Assembly (NCBI GenBank): GCA_000149265.1
Contig: CH003067.1
Location: forward strand, 653,260 to 717,259
Source: Ciona savignyi
Taxonomy: Eukaryota > Chordata > Ascidiacea > Phlebobranchia > Cionidae
Length of the DNA stretch: 64,000 nucleotides
Direction of reading: 5' to 3'
Positions 12,801 through 24,419 of the stretch are shown here, piece after piece. Below the pieces are notes generated by a model, which saw only the letters and a program-made list of their open reading frames with translations, did not search any database and was not told the origin of the DNA. The translations under genes were made by a program, and so were the position numbers. How positions within the stretch are numbered: the first letter of the stretch is position 1; each line of letters begins with the position of its first letter.

Positions 12801-13875
12801 TGATCATGTGCATGTGATACTTTATTGCAGTGACGTCATTACTCCACATTGGCCATGCCACGTGACGTCATTATTCCAAACTGGCCAGGTCACACACCTT
12901 TTAACAAATTTTCTTGTACAGGTAACCTACGAAGGCGTCCCGTTGTACGACATTGCTGTAAAAACTGGAGGCAAATCTGGAACTACAGCACCCCCAGTGC
13001 AAAGTAATAGCGACCGATACGTATACCAATTCTATCTAAAAATTGGCCTTAAAGGCGGAAAAATATAGCCTAGTAAAAAAAGAGTAAAAACTTGTTTTTA
13101 TTCAAGTGTGGGTAAACAACCGGGATGGGCGTTGTTACACAAAATACCTCGTGTCCACCGTCGGATTATAAAAGCTGTTAAAGGATTTGACCACTGGTTT
13201 CCAACCGTCGCTATGCCTGTCCGACGCGCTACGTATAAGGGTACCAACGGGCGGAAAGTGGTGATAGAAAAATAACAACTACTAATAAAGCCGACTGCGA
13301 CTGATATTTTATTTTGCTTGAGAAAGCGTAATTTTTTTATAAATTTCTTAAAGTATATGCCTGTGAAAATAACAATATAGGATATTTTCATGTTTTATTC
13401 CCGGGTTATCACACGGGCAATCGTCAGATCATCTTGCTTACCAGAGCTATTGCAGTATGTTTTGTATGATTGGGGCTTTCCCTTAATTTTGTAGTACCCA
13501 CGTGTTCAGGCAATGTCCGTTAAGTGCCTTGACACAACCGACTAGCTAGCTACCAGTTTCGCACATGCAACCCTTCGTCTGAAGGCGACGCACCAAACCA
13601 CCACTCCACCAGACTTATCTGTCGGACTGTATATAACGTATTTCCCCTCCCACTCACATACAAAAATAACTATTTATCTCTTTTTAACAGAATCTGGCTA
13701 CGATTCTGTGACGTCATCGACAAAATCACCCATCGATGACCTCATCGGGTATTTGACGTCATGTAAAATCCGATTGGTTCAAAACGACGAGTTCTTTATT
13801 ACGTCACAACTGTGCGAGCGCCACGGCGGAAGCGAGTACGCGATGATGGAATATTATATTGACAACGATACGTGA
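3845..13875 (+). CDS. Coiled-coil protein with C-terminal RAMA-like domain
   Basis: Reconstructed from 14 exons, all with consistent phases: 3845-3936, 4786-4897, 6072-6230, 6716-7478, 8111-8222, 8542-8626, 9288-9381, 9850-9940, 10492-10627, 10919-10980, 11519-12137, 12457-12588, 12922-13003, 13691-13875. The protein is 907 residues. Residues 1-120 are acidic and 122-375 are Ser/Thr/Pro-rich. DDDCIIV near 376 looks like a SUMO-interacting motif and is followed by a basic Lys/Arg cluster. About 442-548 is a charged coiled coil (RMRENRLEAILVARDRIMEK). A Pro/Thr/Gln-rich stretch follows. About 744-840 resembles the RAMA domain known from MPND and ANKRD31, with LLMKRKVLKQGSNVLKF, then NGSILTSQLQVYVTPVAWI, then VTYEGVPLYDI. 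RAMA domains are predicted DNA-binding modules. I infer a nuclear chromatin role; the orthologue is unknown. If the 12138 donor is not used, the frame stops at 12176 without a complete RAMA domain. Confidence 0.75.
5800..5960 (+). repeat. Degenerate SINE copy in an intron
   Basis: GTGTCCTTGGGCAAGACACTT is followed by diverged core sequence ending in CAATAGCTTTGGTAACCCG. It lies in intron 2 of the RAMA-like gene. Confidence 0.6.
10658..10775 (-). repeat. SINE fragment, tail and core
   Basis: GGATAGGATATTCATCTTT tail and AGAGCTATCGCAGTGTATTGT core. The head half is missing. It lies in the intron after exon 9 of the RAMA-like gene. Confidence 0.65.
11064..11280 (-). repeat. Diverged SINE copy
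   Basis: Tail and core (TTTATCCCTGTGATTGG, GGGCAATTGTCAGTTTACC) and part of the head (ACCAGTTTCGAATGTG, GGCAACGCACTCACCCACCA). It lies in intron 10 of the RAMA-like gene. Confidence 0.65.
12230..12300 (+). repeat. SINE head fragment
   Basis: GTGTCTTTGGGCAAGACACTT followed by GGATATCACCTGAACACAGC. It is a short plus-oriented remnant in intron 11 of the RAMA-like gene. Confidence 0.5.
13376..13625 (-). repeat. SINE copy, minus orientation
   Basis: ACACGGGCAATCGTCAGATC core, GCAATGTCCGTTAAGTGCCTT, and a head with GAAGGCGACGCACC. It lies in the last intron of the RAMA-like gene. Confidence 0.75.
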
Positions 13876-14097
13876 TGAAAGACTCTTTACCTGTTGTGTT
13901 TTGACGTTGTTTGTTTGAATGTTAGTGAGAATTGGGAATACAATGTTTTACCTTTTGAGTTGTGTTTGTAGGCGAACAACAAATTTCTAACCGGCAAGTT
14001 TTAATGTAACGTCAAATTGACCAAATGACCTTAAAAAGTGATGAAGTTGACATTGTAAATTGGTTTTGCAAAACTAAGGTAACCCAAAACTCGGCAT

Positions 14098-14111
14098 AAT
14101 AAATAAATAAA
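14098..14111 (+). terminator. Poly(A) signal, RAMA-like gene
   Basis: Overlapping AATAAA hexamers lie about 220 bases after the stop at 13873-13875, a usual 3'UTR distance. Confidence 0.5.
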
Positions 14112-14249
14112 AAACCTAAAACAGTTTGATTTGGTTTTTGCTGGAGGATGTAAGTCACACCTGAGCTGTTATGCAGCGTTTAATCTAATCATTTTACCAA
14201 TAGTGTGATTTTTTAAAAGTTGTTCGAGTCACGTATTAAAGGCTGAGGT

Positions 14250-14530
14250 TAGGATAGGATAATTATATTTTTGCCCGTACCTGAAAACGGCAGAAGCACT
14301 ATCAGACGAGCAATCGCCAGAGCCCTTCGATGGGCCACCGGACATTTTACAGTGGGTTGTATTTGACTGAGACGTTCCTTCAATATTTAGAAGAACGATT
14401 AATCTACTGGATTCAGAATATTACTGGTAAGTGTTTTGCCAAAGGACACAGACTGGCAGCGACCAGTTTCAAACCGTAACCATTCGACAGGGAATCGACA
14501 TACTAACACGCTATGCTATTTGGTGGAAAA
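14250..14530 (-). repeat. SINE copy, minus orientation
   Basis: GGATAGGATAATTATATTT tail, diverged core with AGACGAGCAATCGCCAGAGC, and a degenerate head. It lies in the intergenic region. Confidence 0.65.
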
Positions 14531-15185
14531 CGATAGTCAGGTTATAGAAAGTCTAGAGATAAGTATCATGGCAAGGTAAAGGGTTGAAATGATGAACTAC
14601 GGAAGATCAACACGCGGCTATAGATAAAAATGCTACGTAAAACCCAATGCGTTTATAAGGAAGGATTAGTAATTGGTAAACTTTAGACCCATAAATTTAA
14701 ATTCGGCGTTTTTATTGTTTGTTTATAAAATTTGTTTGTTATAATAAATTATAAAATGCGAAATAGTGGGTTAAACGCTAATTGGGTTCTGATCTTTAAA
14801 CCCTACTTGTATTGTGTAAGAAGTTTCCACTTTTGGTAAGTGTCCGTACTTAGTTGATACTAAAGAACACTTTGGCGGTTTAGAAACAATAAAAATTAAC
14901 AATTTCTTGCATTTGGAAAAACTAGATGATCCACGAAGTAACTGCAACGCACAAAATGGCGGGAAAGTGTGGAATTCATGATAATTAACTTATCAGCTAA
15001 CTCACTGATTGGTAGTGCCTTGCGCGGCATGCCCTTTTTACTGCACAAATTGCTTCTCTCCAGCAAAGGCCAAATCTTTATGACGTACACTTGCTGTATG
15101 TGTATTTCAGTAGCCTACCAGTTTGTAGACCAGCAAAGCGTTACTGTTTTTTTTATCTCTTATAGTTACAGCCTGCTTTTTGAAT

Positions 15186-18100
15186 ATGAATAATTTGTGT
15201 AGAACACCAATTGGATTATTTCAAGATGAAACAAAGAAAGGCTATATGGATGACTATGCAGCGAAAATACGAGACGAATTTTACTTGGAACATTTGAAAG
15301 GTGAGATGTACTTCCACGCCTTATTAGTTTTCCGGACGCGTTTAAGAAGCAACTCTAAAGCGATAGAAAAATGAACTAAATCTAACACATCCCGCTTTCC
15401 CCAACAGGATTAGGATATTTGTTTATCTTTTTCAATGGTAAACGCAAGGTTATATAATAATCTTATTATTAACACACAGATAATCGTTAGATCACCTCGA
15501 TAATACGTAAGCGAGCGTTGTCATACTGGTAAACGTCAGATTACCTCGCGCCCACCGTCTGGTAACAGAGCTATTGCGGTATGTTGTGTAGGAATCGAAC
15601 GTTCCTTTAATTTAGTTAAATTTTTTTAGACGGGGTCAAATAATATCCACTAAATGCCATGCTCAGGGACAACGAACTAGCTAGCGACCAGTTTCGAACC
15701 TGGAATACTGCTTAAAGTCGACGCAACAACCCACAATGCTATTTGTTCAAACACCAACCAGAATTAACCCTAACTTTACACTAACCCCTGTAAGGTTAAA
15801 ATAGGTTTTATTTCTATCTATTGCTTAACACCAAATAAATTTTACTAGCTGATAATACAGGAGCGGAATAAAAAGTCGCGCTTCTAAGAGAGGCTGCAAC
15901 GCATTAGCATTTTTACTCCTCGCCTGTAGAAAATTACTGATTGCGTTTTAGTCAAATAATTTCAATCTGACACATGAAGGTTTTTTTGCTACATTCTTTT
16001 CGATATAATTCGATTATGACTAAGATCTTTAAAACATTCTATTTAGGTACGGTGTGTTCTACTGAAGAACACGTTCACCCGAGCCATGGAGGAACGACAA
16101 TTGAAACGCGTAGGTCGAAGCTTCCAACATTATCTTTAGTCCTTTAATATTGGTCAAAATCATGTTGTGGCTAACGTGTTTTAGTAATTGTTTGATGTTG
16201 ACTATTTTCTTTATCACTTTAACAAAAAGGCAAAATTAAACTGAACTACAACTTCGGTATAGAGATTGTAATTTGGAAACTAGGCGATTTATTATTTAAT
16301 TAGTTATTTCGACAAAGGATGATAAATATTGAGCGACAGTGACTATTTAAGTCTTTAAAGCAGTGCTCAGCAACCCTTTTTCACTCAAATTGACTAAATT
16401 TGACGTTATACATAGTAGTCAATTGTACAATGGGAGGTCTTCTGACCAATTAAAAACATTTGATATAATATTACACAAGTTTCTATAATATTCACATTAC
16501 GTATTGCAAAAACTGCAAAATCTAAAAACCTTTTTATTTATTAAAACTGTGTTTAAAAAATATTATTATTTTCTGGCGACACACCTATAGCAGTGTCTTA
16601 CGAAGCACTGCTTTAAAGGAATAAATGTACCATCACTCCTTAGTTGCTAAAGTATGAATGTTACTATAAATAGAAAGTTGATATAACTATTAGCTATTAG
16701 TATAACTATAGAGGCTTATGATAAACACACTGGTAATTGTTATACTGATCATTTATGATTGCCGCCATTCCAGAGCATCATATTTACGACCAAAACAACA
16801 ATGGGAGCGATTGTTCGGGCAGAAGCGTCTCCCACAAACTCTCCGCGGGTTCTCGGAAGAAAACGACATCCGGCTCCTCGAAGAGACGTCGGAGCACTCA
16901 CCGAAGATCGCCGGAAGACGCTCCCTCGTACGTCTACTCTTTCGGCAGCAACAAGTCCGCACGGAGCGCCTTCGGGTCGACCAAGCGCAGCGGCGGAGAT
17001 CCGAAGATCCAGAACCTGGCGAAACGGTTTCGCAGCAGCGAGTACCTGGCAGGTTCGCCGAAATTAACGGAAAAGCTGAGAGTTTACAAGTACGACTGCG
17101 CGGCATCGGGAAAGAAAGGATCCAGTGTGGTGTATGATGATTACGTGGTCATTGACAGCACAGATGAGAAGTCGGTTTTTGATTATTACAAAAAGTGGTC
17201 GGATGACCAAGAGAGCAATTCTTTAAATCCAACTTTAGGTAAGTTTATTGAGAGAATGCAAAAACTATAAAAACGCATTACAAACTGTTTATATGATATA
17301 CACAACTTTCGCAGCGACCCCGGAATACTCGCTGTACTGCTACGAGAAAGGTTTTCCAGACGAGCATCCCTTTTCTGAAAGTATATTTGCTGACGTCAGT
17401 CTTTCCATCTTTGCCGTGACGTCATTGGATAAAGCGGACATCCGTGACGTGTATTGGCAAATGAAGAAAAAGGAATGTTATTCACACGCCAACCATTCTC
17501 TTTCTGAGCAGAAAATCGTGAGTGGTGAATAGAATATGTGATAAAATGTTTTCGCTCCTATTACACAATTAACGGGAAACGCGTCTAAATACTCTTTGGG
17601 ATGCTTGCAATTCAAGAGTTTAAACTTCTACAATCCTCAATCTAAAACATTTAAACCACAGAGTATAAAGTGAATGGACCTGATAGAATGTTAATGTTAG
17701 TAAAGACTGATACATATTACTCCCACTGCCAAGACTCTGATTGAAAGTCCCAAAATTTACAGAACAGTTATCACGACTGTTCTAGTATGTTGCATGCATT
17801 GACATTTTAATTTTTGTACAGCTAGCTATATATGTGTTTTTCTTTCTACTCACGCCTACAGTCGGATCTGACGTGTCGCTTAAGCTCCTTACGATGCGAC
17901 AGTTTAAATAACTTGTAATTTATTCCCAGATAACCCCACTTTATAGCTTGTTATTTAACTTATTTTATATCATCCTTGTAAACAATCCTTAACCCAGATA
18001 ACCCCACGATGTCGCTACATATTGGTGGATTGGTTGGTGGCAGTCACCCACCACTACAAGATACAAGGTGAAACACTGCACCTTGCAGTCAACATACTGG

Positions 18101-19872
18101 ATCGATACATCGAACGGGAATGCCTTACCATTGTGAAGAAAGACCTGCAGTTAATTGGCATTACGAGTTTGCTAGTTGCTGCTAAACAAGTATGAAATAA
18201 GATTTATAAGTACGGGTTCGCAAATCCTGCAATACTTTATGAATAAATGGGATTTGATTGTTTGCATTAGGTACGATTTGTAATTTGACGTGTTTATGTT
18301 AATAGGTATAGATTGCCCCCCTTTTTCAATAATTCCTTTTTTACAGTCGGAATCACTTGTCTCAATTTATTTTAGATGTTACCTAACCATTAAAAAAATA
18401 ATTTACGAAAATGCAATAAGAGGCGTTTAAATCGCAACAGGTTAATGGAGCTTATGTCCTAGAAAGTGTTATACGTTATAGAACATTTTCATATAAAAGT
18501 CATACGTTAAATACGATTGAAACGTTCCTTATGTTTCAATTCACCAATTAATTCACTGGATCCCGGCGATGTTCGTTAGTGACATGTCTAAGGACACCAT
18601 ATAGCAGCATCTGGTTTAAATCCATAACATTTTCAGATGACTCCAGAACGTACACACACTTGCCACTAATCTAATCGGCTAGAATAAAGAATTGGTTGTT
18701 TGAGTACATGTCCCCGATTATTAGTCAAAAAATAATTATTTGCATAAACCAATTTGGTTGTCATAGCTGTAAGACAATGACGGCTATTGTTTAAAAACTG
18801 TTTATATGCTCGGGGATGACCAGAGGGCTTGGTTGAGTAGTGCGTGCGTGCATGTGTTGCCTTTCAGTCGAAGGGTTGGAAGTTGAAACTGAACGCTTAT
18901 TGACCCAGTACATAGAAAACCTGTTCGCAAAAAATTACCCAAAAAACGTTGTTAAAGCAACTATTGGGGGAATCCACTTATTTAACCCACACCCGGCACA
19001 ATGTAGAAATCACTTAATTTCAGTAACACTATCTATAAATCCGCCCCTTACAGCTGGAAGTCGAAATTCCGCCAGTTTCGTCATGCCTGGGTCTATGTCG
19101 GAACTTTTACACAAGACGCCAGCTTTTGTCCCTAGAGCGTCTCTTGCTGATAACCATTGAATTCGATTTGAACGTCCCGACGTCGCATCTCTTCTACGAC
19201 GCCATAATCAGCATGTATTATGACGTCTTCGTGAAGAAGTGCCACGCAATGAGAGTACGAGAAGATCCAGATGCCCTGCAAGACTACTTTGTGTGAGTGT
19301 TATTGACTTTTTAACTTGAATACTTTGTTTTAGCATTCCCTGGCGCCAACAAGGTACCATTGTAATCCTGTTGCAACCAGTTTAAACCTACACGCCCTTA
19401 AACCCATTTGGACTGAAACCACTTTGGGTGGGGATGTTGGTGCAAACCCGTGTTGGTTGAATGTTATTGCCACTACCTGTTCAAACATTTCCTTTTTTGT
19501 AGACGTTTGCTCTGTATTGGTCGCAGTTTCCTCGAGAAGGGGTTGACCAATTACCAGTTCGTCCAATTCGCACCTTCATTGGCAGCCAGAGCTGCTTTCC
19601 GTCTCTCTACATCAATCCTGGAGCGCTCCTCCTTTTCAATTGGGATGGAGGTCTTCCGTGACTCCACATGGGGAGAATACAGTCCCTTCCAGTCGTCTCT
19701 GGAGCATTCGTTCCGGGATGCGGTTGCTGGAACGGAGGAGGAGTTACTAGAGTATGAGGAGGAAAGCGTCATCTCCTGCCACCAATCTCTTCGATCTCTC
19801 TACGATGACGTGGAACTGGAAGGTTTCGCAGATTCACTGGACAAGTTCGTACCCAAGTATTTGTATGAATAA
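15186..19872 (+). CDS. Cyclin, cyclin-O-like
   Basis: Seven exons with continuous frame: 15186-15300, 16047-16109, 16774-17238, 17315-17517, 17998-18189, 19054-19292, 19503-19872. The product is 548 residues. The first 215 or so are basic and Ser/Arg-rich, without clear homology. The N-terminal cyclin fold starts near 283 with RYILVDWLVAVTHHYKIQ and GETLHLAVNILDRYI. The MRAIL-like and DxxWL core of mitotic cyclins is recognisable. The next helices, LLVAAKQLEVEIPP and LCRNFYTRRQLLSLERLLL, resemble cyclin O more than cyclin A or B. The C-terminal fold contains LAARAAFRLSTSIL. Cyclins bind and activate cyclin-dependent kinases; cyclin O promotes centriole amplification in multiciliated cells. 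The N-terminus is much longer than in vertebrate cyclin O. An alternative start at 16755 would drop the first two exons. No destruction box was found with certainty. Confidence 0.8.
15405..15755 (-). repeat. SINE copy in cyclin intron 1
   Basis: It carries AGATAATCGTTAGATCACCTC and a second partial core (GGTAAACGTCAGATTACCTC), so the core appears partly doubled. The head with GCGACCAGTTTCGAACCTGG follows. Confidence 0.65.
16361..16610. mobile_element. hAT-type non-autonomous element (250 bp)
   Basis: The left end CAGTGCTCAGCAACCC and right end CGAAGCACTG form a short inverted repeat of the CAGTG type common in hAT elements. Both sides are flanked by the 8-bp duplication CTTTAAAG (16353-16360 and 16611-16618). 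There is no coding capacity. It lies in cyclin intron 2. Confidence 0.75.
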
Positions 19873-21418
19873 TGCAGAAACTTGCAACTCTTTCATCGAT
19901 TTTGATCGTTTAACATGAGCGGTGTTTCATATACATTATTCTGTACACACAATGGTGCTACTTGTTATTTTCTCAGCTTAACACCAATGGTTAAATTTAG
20001 ATTTTTTGTGTACAATTTGCACAATCAATGTCACACCATCACATCAAATTGATAAATTTGTTCGGCCCACGTCCTTTGTGTATACGTTACGCATTAAAAC
20101 GGTGATAAACGAGTTGACAACCGTCGATGTGTGCTTTGGGGGGAAAAACCTACGGTATGACAAAGATGTTCAACCTTTGAACGGTTCCCATTCGAGCTAA
20201 CCAACTTCGGCATTTACCCTTACACCAAGGTACAATCGCTTCTCTGTTGATTGATCTCTTACTTTCCTGGTGATTTGTGCACTGAAACATTACTTTATTT
20301 GCACTTCGTCCTCGTAACTCGTCCGTTCTTTCAACTCGCATGGTATCGAGTGAAGTTCAGGTCCAATTTTCAGTCGATTTGTTTACTGCGTTTTGATTAG
20401 ACACCCTATTATAGGCAATTAAAACGATTTCGAATATCTTGTACTTTCGATGCAATGTGTTAATTTGACTTTCTTTATCGTCAAAATTATGTGAAATTGT
20501 ATGTTTTGATGATTTATTGAAAATAGAGAAGACTTCTTCTTTCTAATCCTTTAAGTTCTTTGTTTCTTTGTGTGATTTGTTGTTATTCACATTATATTCA
20601 AATATAGCAGTTCAAGCAAGCAAATGTAGTGCATTCCAAATGTTAAAACTGGAAAATTATTAAGTAGCCAAACAGATCCGGTGTAATATACATATTCACA
20701 TATGTATTAAAACCGTGTATGTATGTTTCTATATTAGTATGTATACATTAGGCTATGACCAAGTTTAATTTCGTTTGGGTTGTGCATAGACATTTGGTTA
20801 TAAGAGCACATCGTGCTTTTGTTTCTGTTTAAAACCGCGGCCCGCTTTTATTTCTAGTGATTTATACTTTCCGCGTATGGATTAAACAGCAAATGCTGTA
20901 AAAGTGCTGCGCTATCGTCCTCGATATTAAAAAGTCATAAATCCGTATCCGTTCGACCGGTAAACATACGTTGGGACGTTTTCTGTCAATCCTAAGTGCT
21001 TCGCATTTAGAAAGGAAAAACCGGCGCTTCAATCAGACAGGGCTATTCAGGTACAGGTCGTTCGGAGATTGATAAATTAGAGGTTTAGGAAATTATTAAT
21101 AAAATTTGATATTTCAAGTGGATTATTCGTACTAAAACAGATTGTGAGTGTTTGCTCTGAGAAAACCAATATATTTCGAGAAAAAAACAAAAGGTAGTAT
21201 AACACTTCTCATATTAGATGTTTCGAAAGGTTATTTCATTCATCGAAAATTGAAATGAAGTAAAATTCGGAAACGCCCCACTATGAAAAGTGTTATAATG
21301 ACATTGTTTTTATTCTCAGACAAAATAAAAACTTTGTGAGTTTTATCTTTTAGTTTTTATCCGCAGAAAATATAGTTGTTTTTTAAAAACCTATTTTTTT
21401 CTGCTGTCGGATTCAGCA
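19873..21418. other. Intergenic region after the cyclin
   Basis: AT-rich sequence with no open frame of note, no recognised repeat family copy and no clear poly(A) signal. A splice acceptor (GATTCAG ending 21416) lies two bases before the ATG of the next gene. Confidence 0.5.
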
Positions 21419-24418
21419 ATGCCAGACCATTACGATGCTGCGCGGACTTCCACTGTTATGGAAGCAAGACCACGTTCCGCCCACCCAAGAAGAATTGGGG
21501 TTATAGAAGCCCCCGATATGAAAACGGTAAGTTTCGATTTAAAACTCTCCAGTTTTTGTGTGGCACCTTTTGTTTAGTTTTGTATAAAAAATAATCTGCA
21601 CTTTTAGACAAACATGCCCAACGTATTGGTTTAGGTTTTCGATATTCCGTTTACGCTTGCATGCAGCATGTCTTTATTTTATATACGATATATGATATAG
21701 CCTACTATAGTGTTTATATCCGAGTAGTAATACGACAGACTTTATTGCCTTGATTCCACAATACGATTGCCAATCTGCTAGTAATCCTTAGTGTGTTTTA
21801 CTTCATATTCGATTTTAATGGCCATTTCAATCGACTGGATCGAGACAGCGTATATAAGGTCCCCGTATTGTGGCGCAATCTGACACCCTTGAAACTGACA
21901 CTGTGATGTTATAAGCGTCGCGCTCGACCCTGTATGTAAACAGTTATGAAAATTCCTAGACGAGAAATTAAAACTTTCGTCAATAAAAACGAAAGTTTGT
22001 CTTATAAAACTTTCAGTGTATTTATTCAAATTATTGACTTAACCCCTTTATTCTGCAGAGTGACAACCAAAGGAAGTCCAGCACAGGAGCAAGAACCAAC
22101 ACCCGAAGACGAAGCTTGACATTTGAAGAATGGTCCCTTGCTGTAGTCGAACGAGATAAGCAAAATCGAAGGCAGATTTTTGATGTAAACATCTTTATTA
22201 TTTTATATTAAACAATGTGAGTTATGCAAAATCACAACTCAAAACGTTAACAAATTAATATTATGTTTATTGCAAACATGCATTAAGGCTGTAACCTACA
22301 AAAATCAGGAGATTTTGATACAGTTCGAACCAGTGGTAGGTGGCTCAGTAAAAATAAAGAACAATTTTTACTTAGATTTAAATTATTTCTAGCAGATAAT
22401 CAACACTAAATCATCCATAATCTAATTAAAAAAAAACGGATCGACAAAACATATTAATGCGGCATGGAACATAGGGGCCTACGTTGCGTATTTTCTATGT
22501 AAGTATGACGGGACAAATCACACATGCTTTTTAAGCACGTATCAACATATTGTTTAAATAACCGTAAAAGTCTGAGTATGACAAATACCAAACAGTTGTA
22601 AAACTTCTCGGTTTTGGCGGTTTCAATCCCACGTTGGTTATATGTGTAAGTCAATATTTTGAAGTATTTCTGGCACCTGGTGAGCTATTTAAAGAAACAC
22701 AAACGAAAAAACACCTATTTATAGAAGACTTATTGTTGTTGCAAAACAGAATAAAACGTTTGATTTTGTGGGGGTTAAATCACGTTACTGTGTTTAAGTC
22801 AATATTTTGAAGTTTTGTAGGCCTATCACCTGATGATCTATTTCAAGTGTGGCTATAACACATAGAATTCGTACTTGGAAATAGAAAACGATATTAAAAA
22901 TGCAACAATAATAAACTAAGTCTTATATTATACAAGCCAATGGCAATGTACAACAGCAAAATTGCAATAATTTTTAATCTTTTTCGGCTTCATATCTGCT
23001 CATCCGCGTTACAATAATAGCAATTACCATTATTTACCAAACGTTGGCATGATAATAAGTAATGAAGTAAAATTTGGACTTCATCGGCTTATCGAGTTCT
23101 GTTAAGTGTAAGCCTATATAATAGCATTTGTGTAAACTTGGCGTAAACCAAAGAATATGGTTGTATTTTGCAAAACAGCCTTTTTAAAGAGCCTAAAAAA
23201 ATTTAAATATACATAACTTTTATTTGCAGCAATTTATTTGTTGAATAAAGGGAATCTTAATTTGTAAATTTAAACGATTATACTGCTATAGTTATTTAGG
23301 ACAATAGCTTATTTTCACTGTATGGAAAGTAATTACACCTGCAATATAGTTTAACTAATTCGCAAGCGGGGTATTCGTCAAATTTGAAGTTTGAACTTTA
23401 GTTTCTTCTTTAATACACAACTGGGACGGTTCAAAAACCCAATCGCATTTAAGTATTTTTAAAGAAATTGGATTTACCGTGTCTTAAACCTTTTATTTGG
23501 TATTGCGGCTTTATGATATAGGCTAAATAGGTTTAAGACTGATTAGTGCTTTTTTAAATGTTATACAAATAATTGCCGATTTGACTTGGACATATTGCGT
23601 AAGCAAACTAGATAGCGAGATTACGATCCAGTAAATATCGTTTGGTGACATTTAAAAAATGATGAACGATGAGTAATGTATTTGCAATCTTTCAGGTCAA
23701 AACAAAGGAAAGAGGATTTCGGAAAAACAGCTTGTCCTTTGAGGAATGGAACCAACTCGTAGAAGAGAAGCAGAAGCAGGAACAAAAGAAGAAGGCAGAA
23801 AAAGATAAGGTCGAAAAAGAGAAAAAGGCAGTTTTGGAGGAGCAAAAGTTCAGGCGAAAGATCAGTTTTGAGCAGTGGATGGATCAAAAATCTCAAAAAG
23901 AAGCGAGAAATGGGGTAATTCATACTTCAATATAAGCCGTTTATCAATTATTCAAATTTTAATGGTCGCCATTATTTTTTTGTTTAAAAAAAATTGGAAA
24001 TACGCGTAGTTTTATTGTTGCTGAGTTTTAATAATGTTCTATCGTGCAGTTTTATGTTGCTTGGTTATAAGGTTGTTCCTTTAAAAAAAACTGTTGTCTA
24101 CAGGTAAACCACGGTCGACGATCTAGCGTTGCATGCGGAGTAGCCGAAAAAGAGTTTGCTAAGAGAGATGAAGAAGAAATAGAAAAAGCGTTCCAAAAGT
24201 GGCTCCTGAAGAAAGAAGAAGAGGAGCTGTCTAATGAAGAACACAAGTTATGGCTAATCCTTAATCCACCGAAAAAAAATCCTACGAAGAAAACGTCAGT
24301 TAACGCTCCGCCATCTGCGTTGGTTAGAAGTTTAAACAAAGATTCTTCGAACCCTAAACTGAGAAGAAGTTCGGCCCCAAATCAACGGATGCAGGGCAAG
24401 GAAGTTGTAACGCAATAA
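21419..24418 (+). CDS. Charged coiled-coil protein with FEEW motifs
   Basis: Four exons in phase 0: 21419-21526, 22059-22184, 23696-23914, 24104-24418. The product is 255 residues. A motif recurs: SLTFEEW, SLSFEEW, KISFEQW and KAFQKW, each followed by a Lys/Glu-rich helix. Between them lies a long Glu/Lys coiled coil (about 95-140). The C-terminus is basic and Ser-rich. The architecture recalls microtubule- or cilium-associated coiled-coil proteins such as CCDC181 or MAP9, but I cannot name an orthologue. No signal peptide or membrane segment is present. Intron 2 is about 1.5 kb and AT-rich without recognised content. An acceptor directly before the ATG suggests an unseen 5' exon or trans-splicing. 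Confidence 0.75.
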
Positions 24419-24419
24419 A
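24414..24419 (+). terminator. Poly(A) signal overlapping the stop
   Basis: AATAAA overlaps the TAA stop of the FEEW gene. A second AATAAA lies near 24588 and may be the one used. Confidence 0.35.

Larger units (their letters stand above)
13876..15185. other. Intergenic region between RAMA-like gene and cyclin
   Basis: It holds AATAAATAAATAAA poly(A) signals at 14098 and a SINE at 14250-14530. A strong pyrimidine tract with TTACAG ends at 15171, 14 bases before the cyclin ATG. That is a 5'UTR intron acceptor or a trans-splice acceptor. Confidence 0.55.

Noticed and set aside
16718..17137. Overlapping long open frames on both strands over the second half of cyclin exon 3
   Set aside because: They are shadows of a GC-rich coding exon. 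Only one frame joins the neighbouring exons and continues into the cyclin box.
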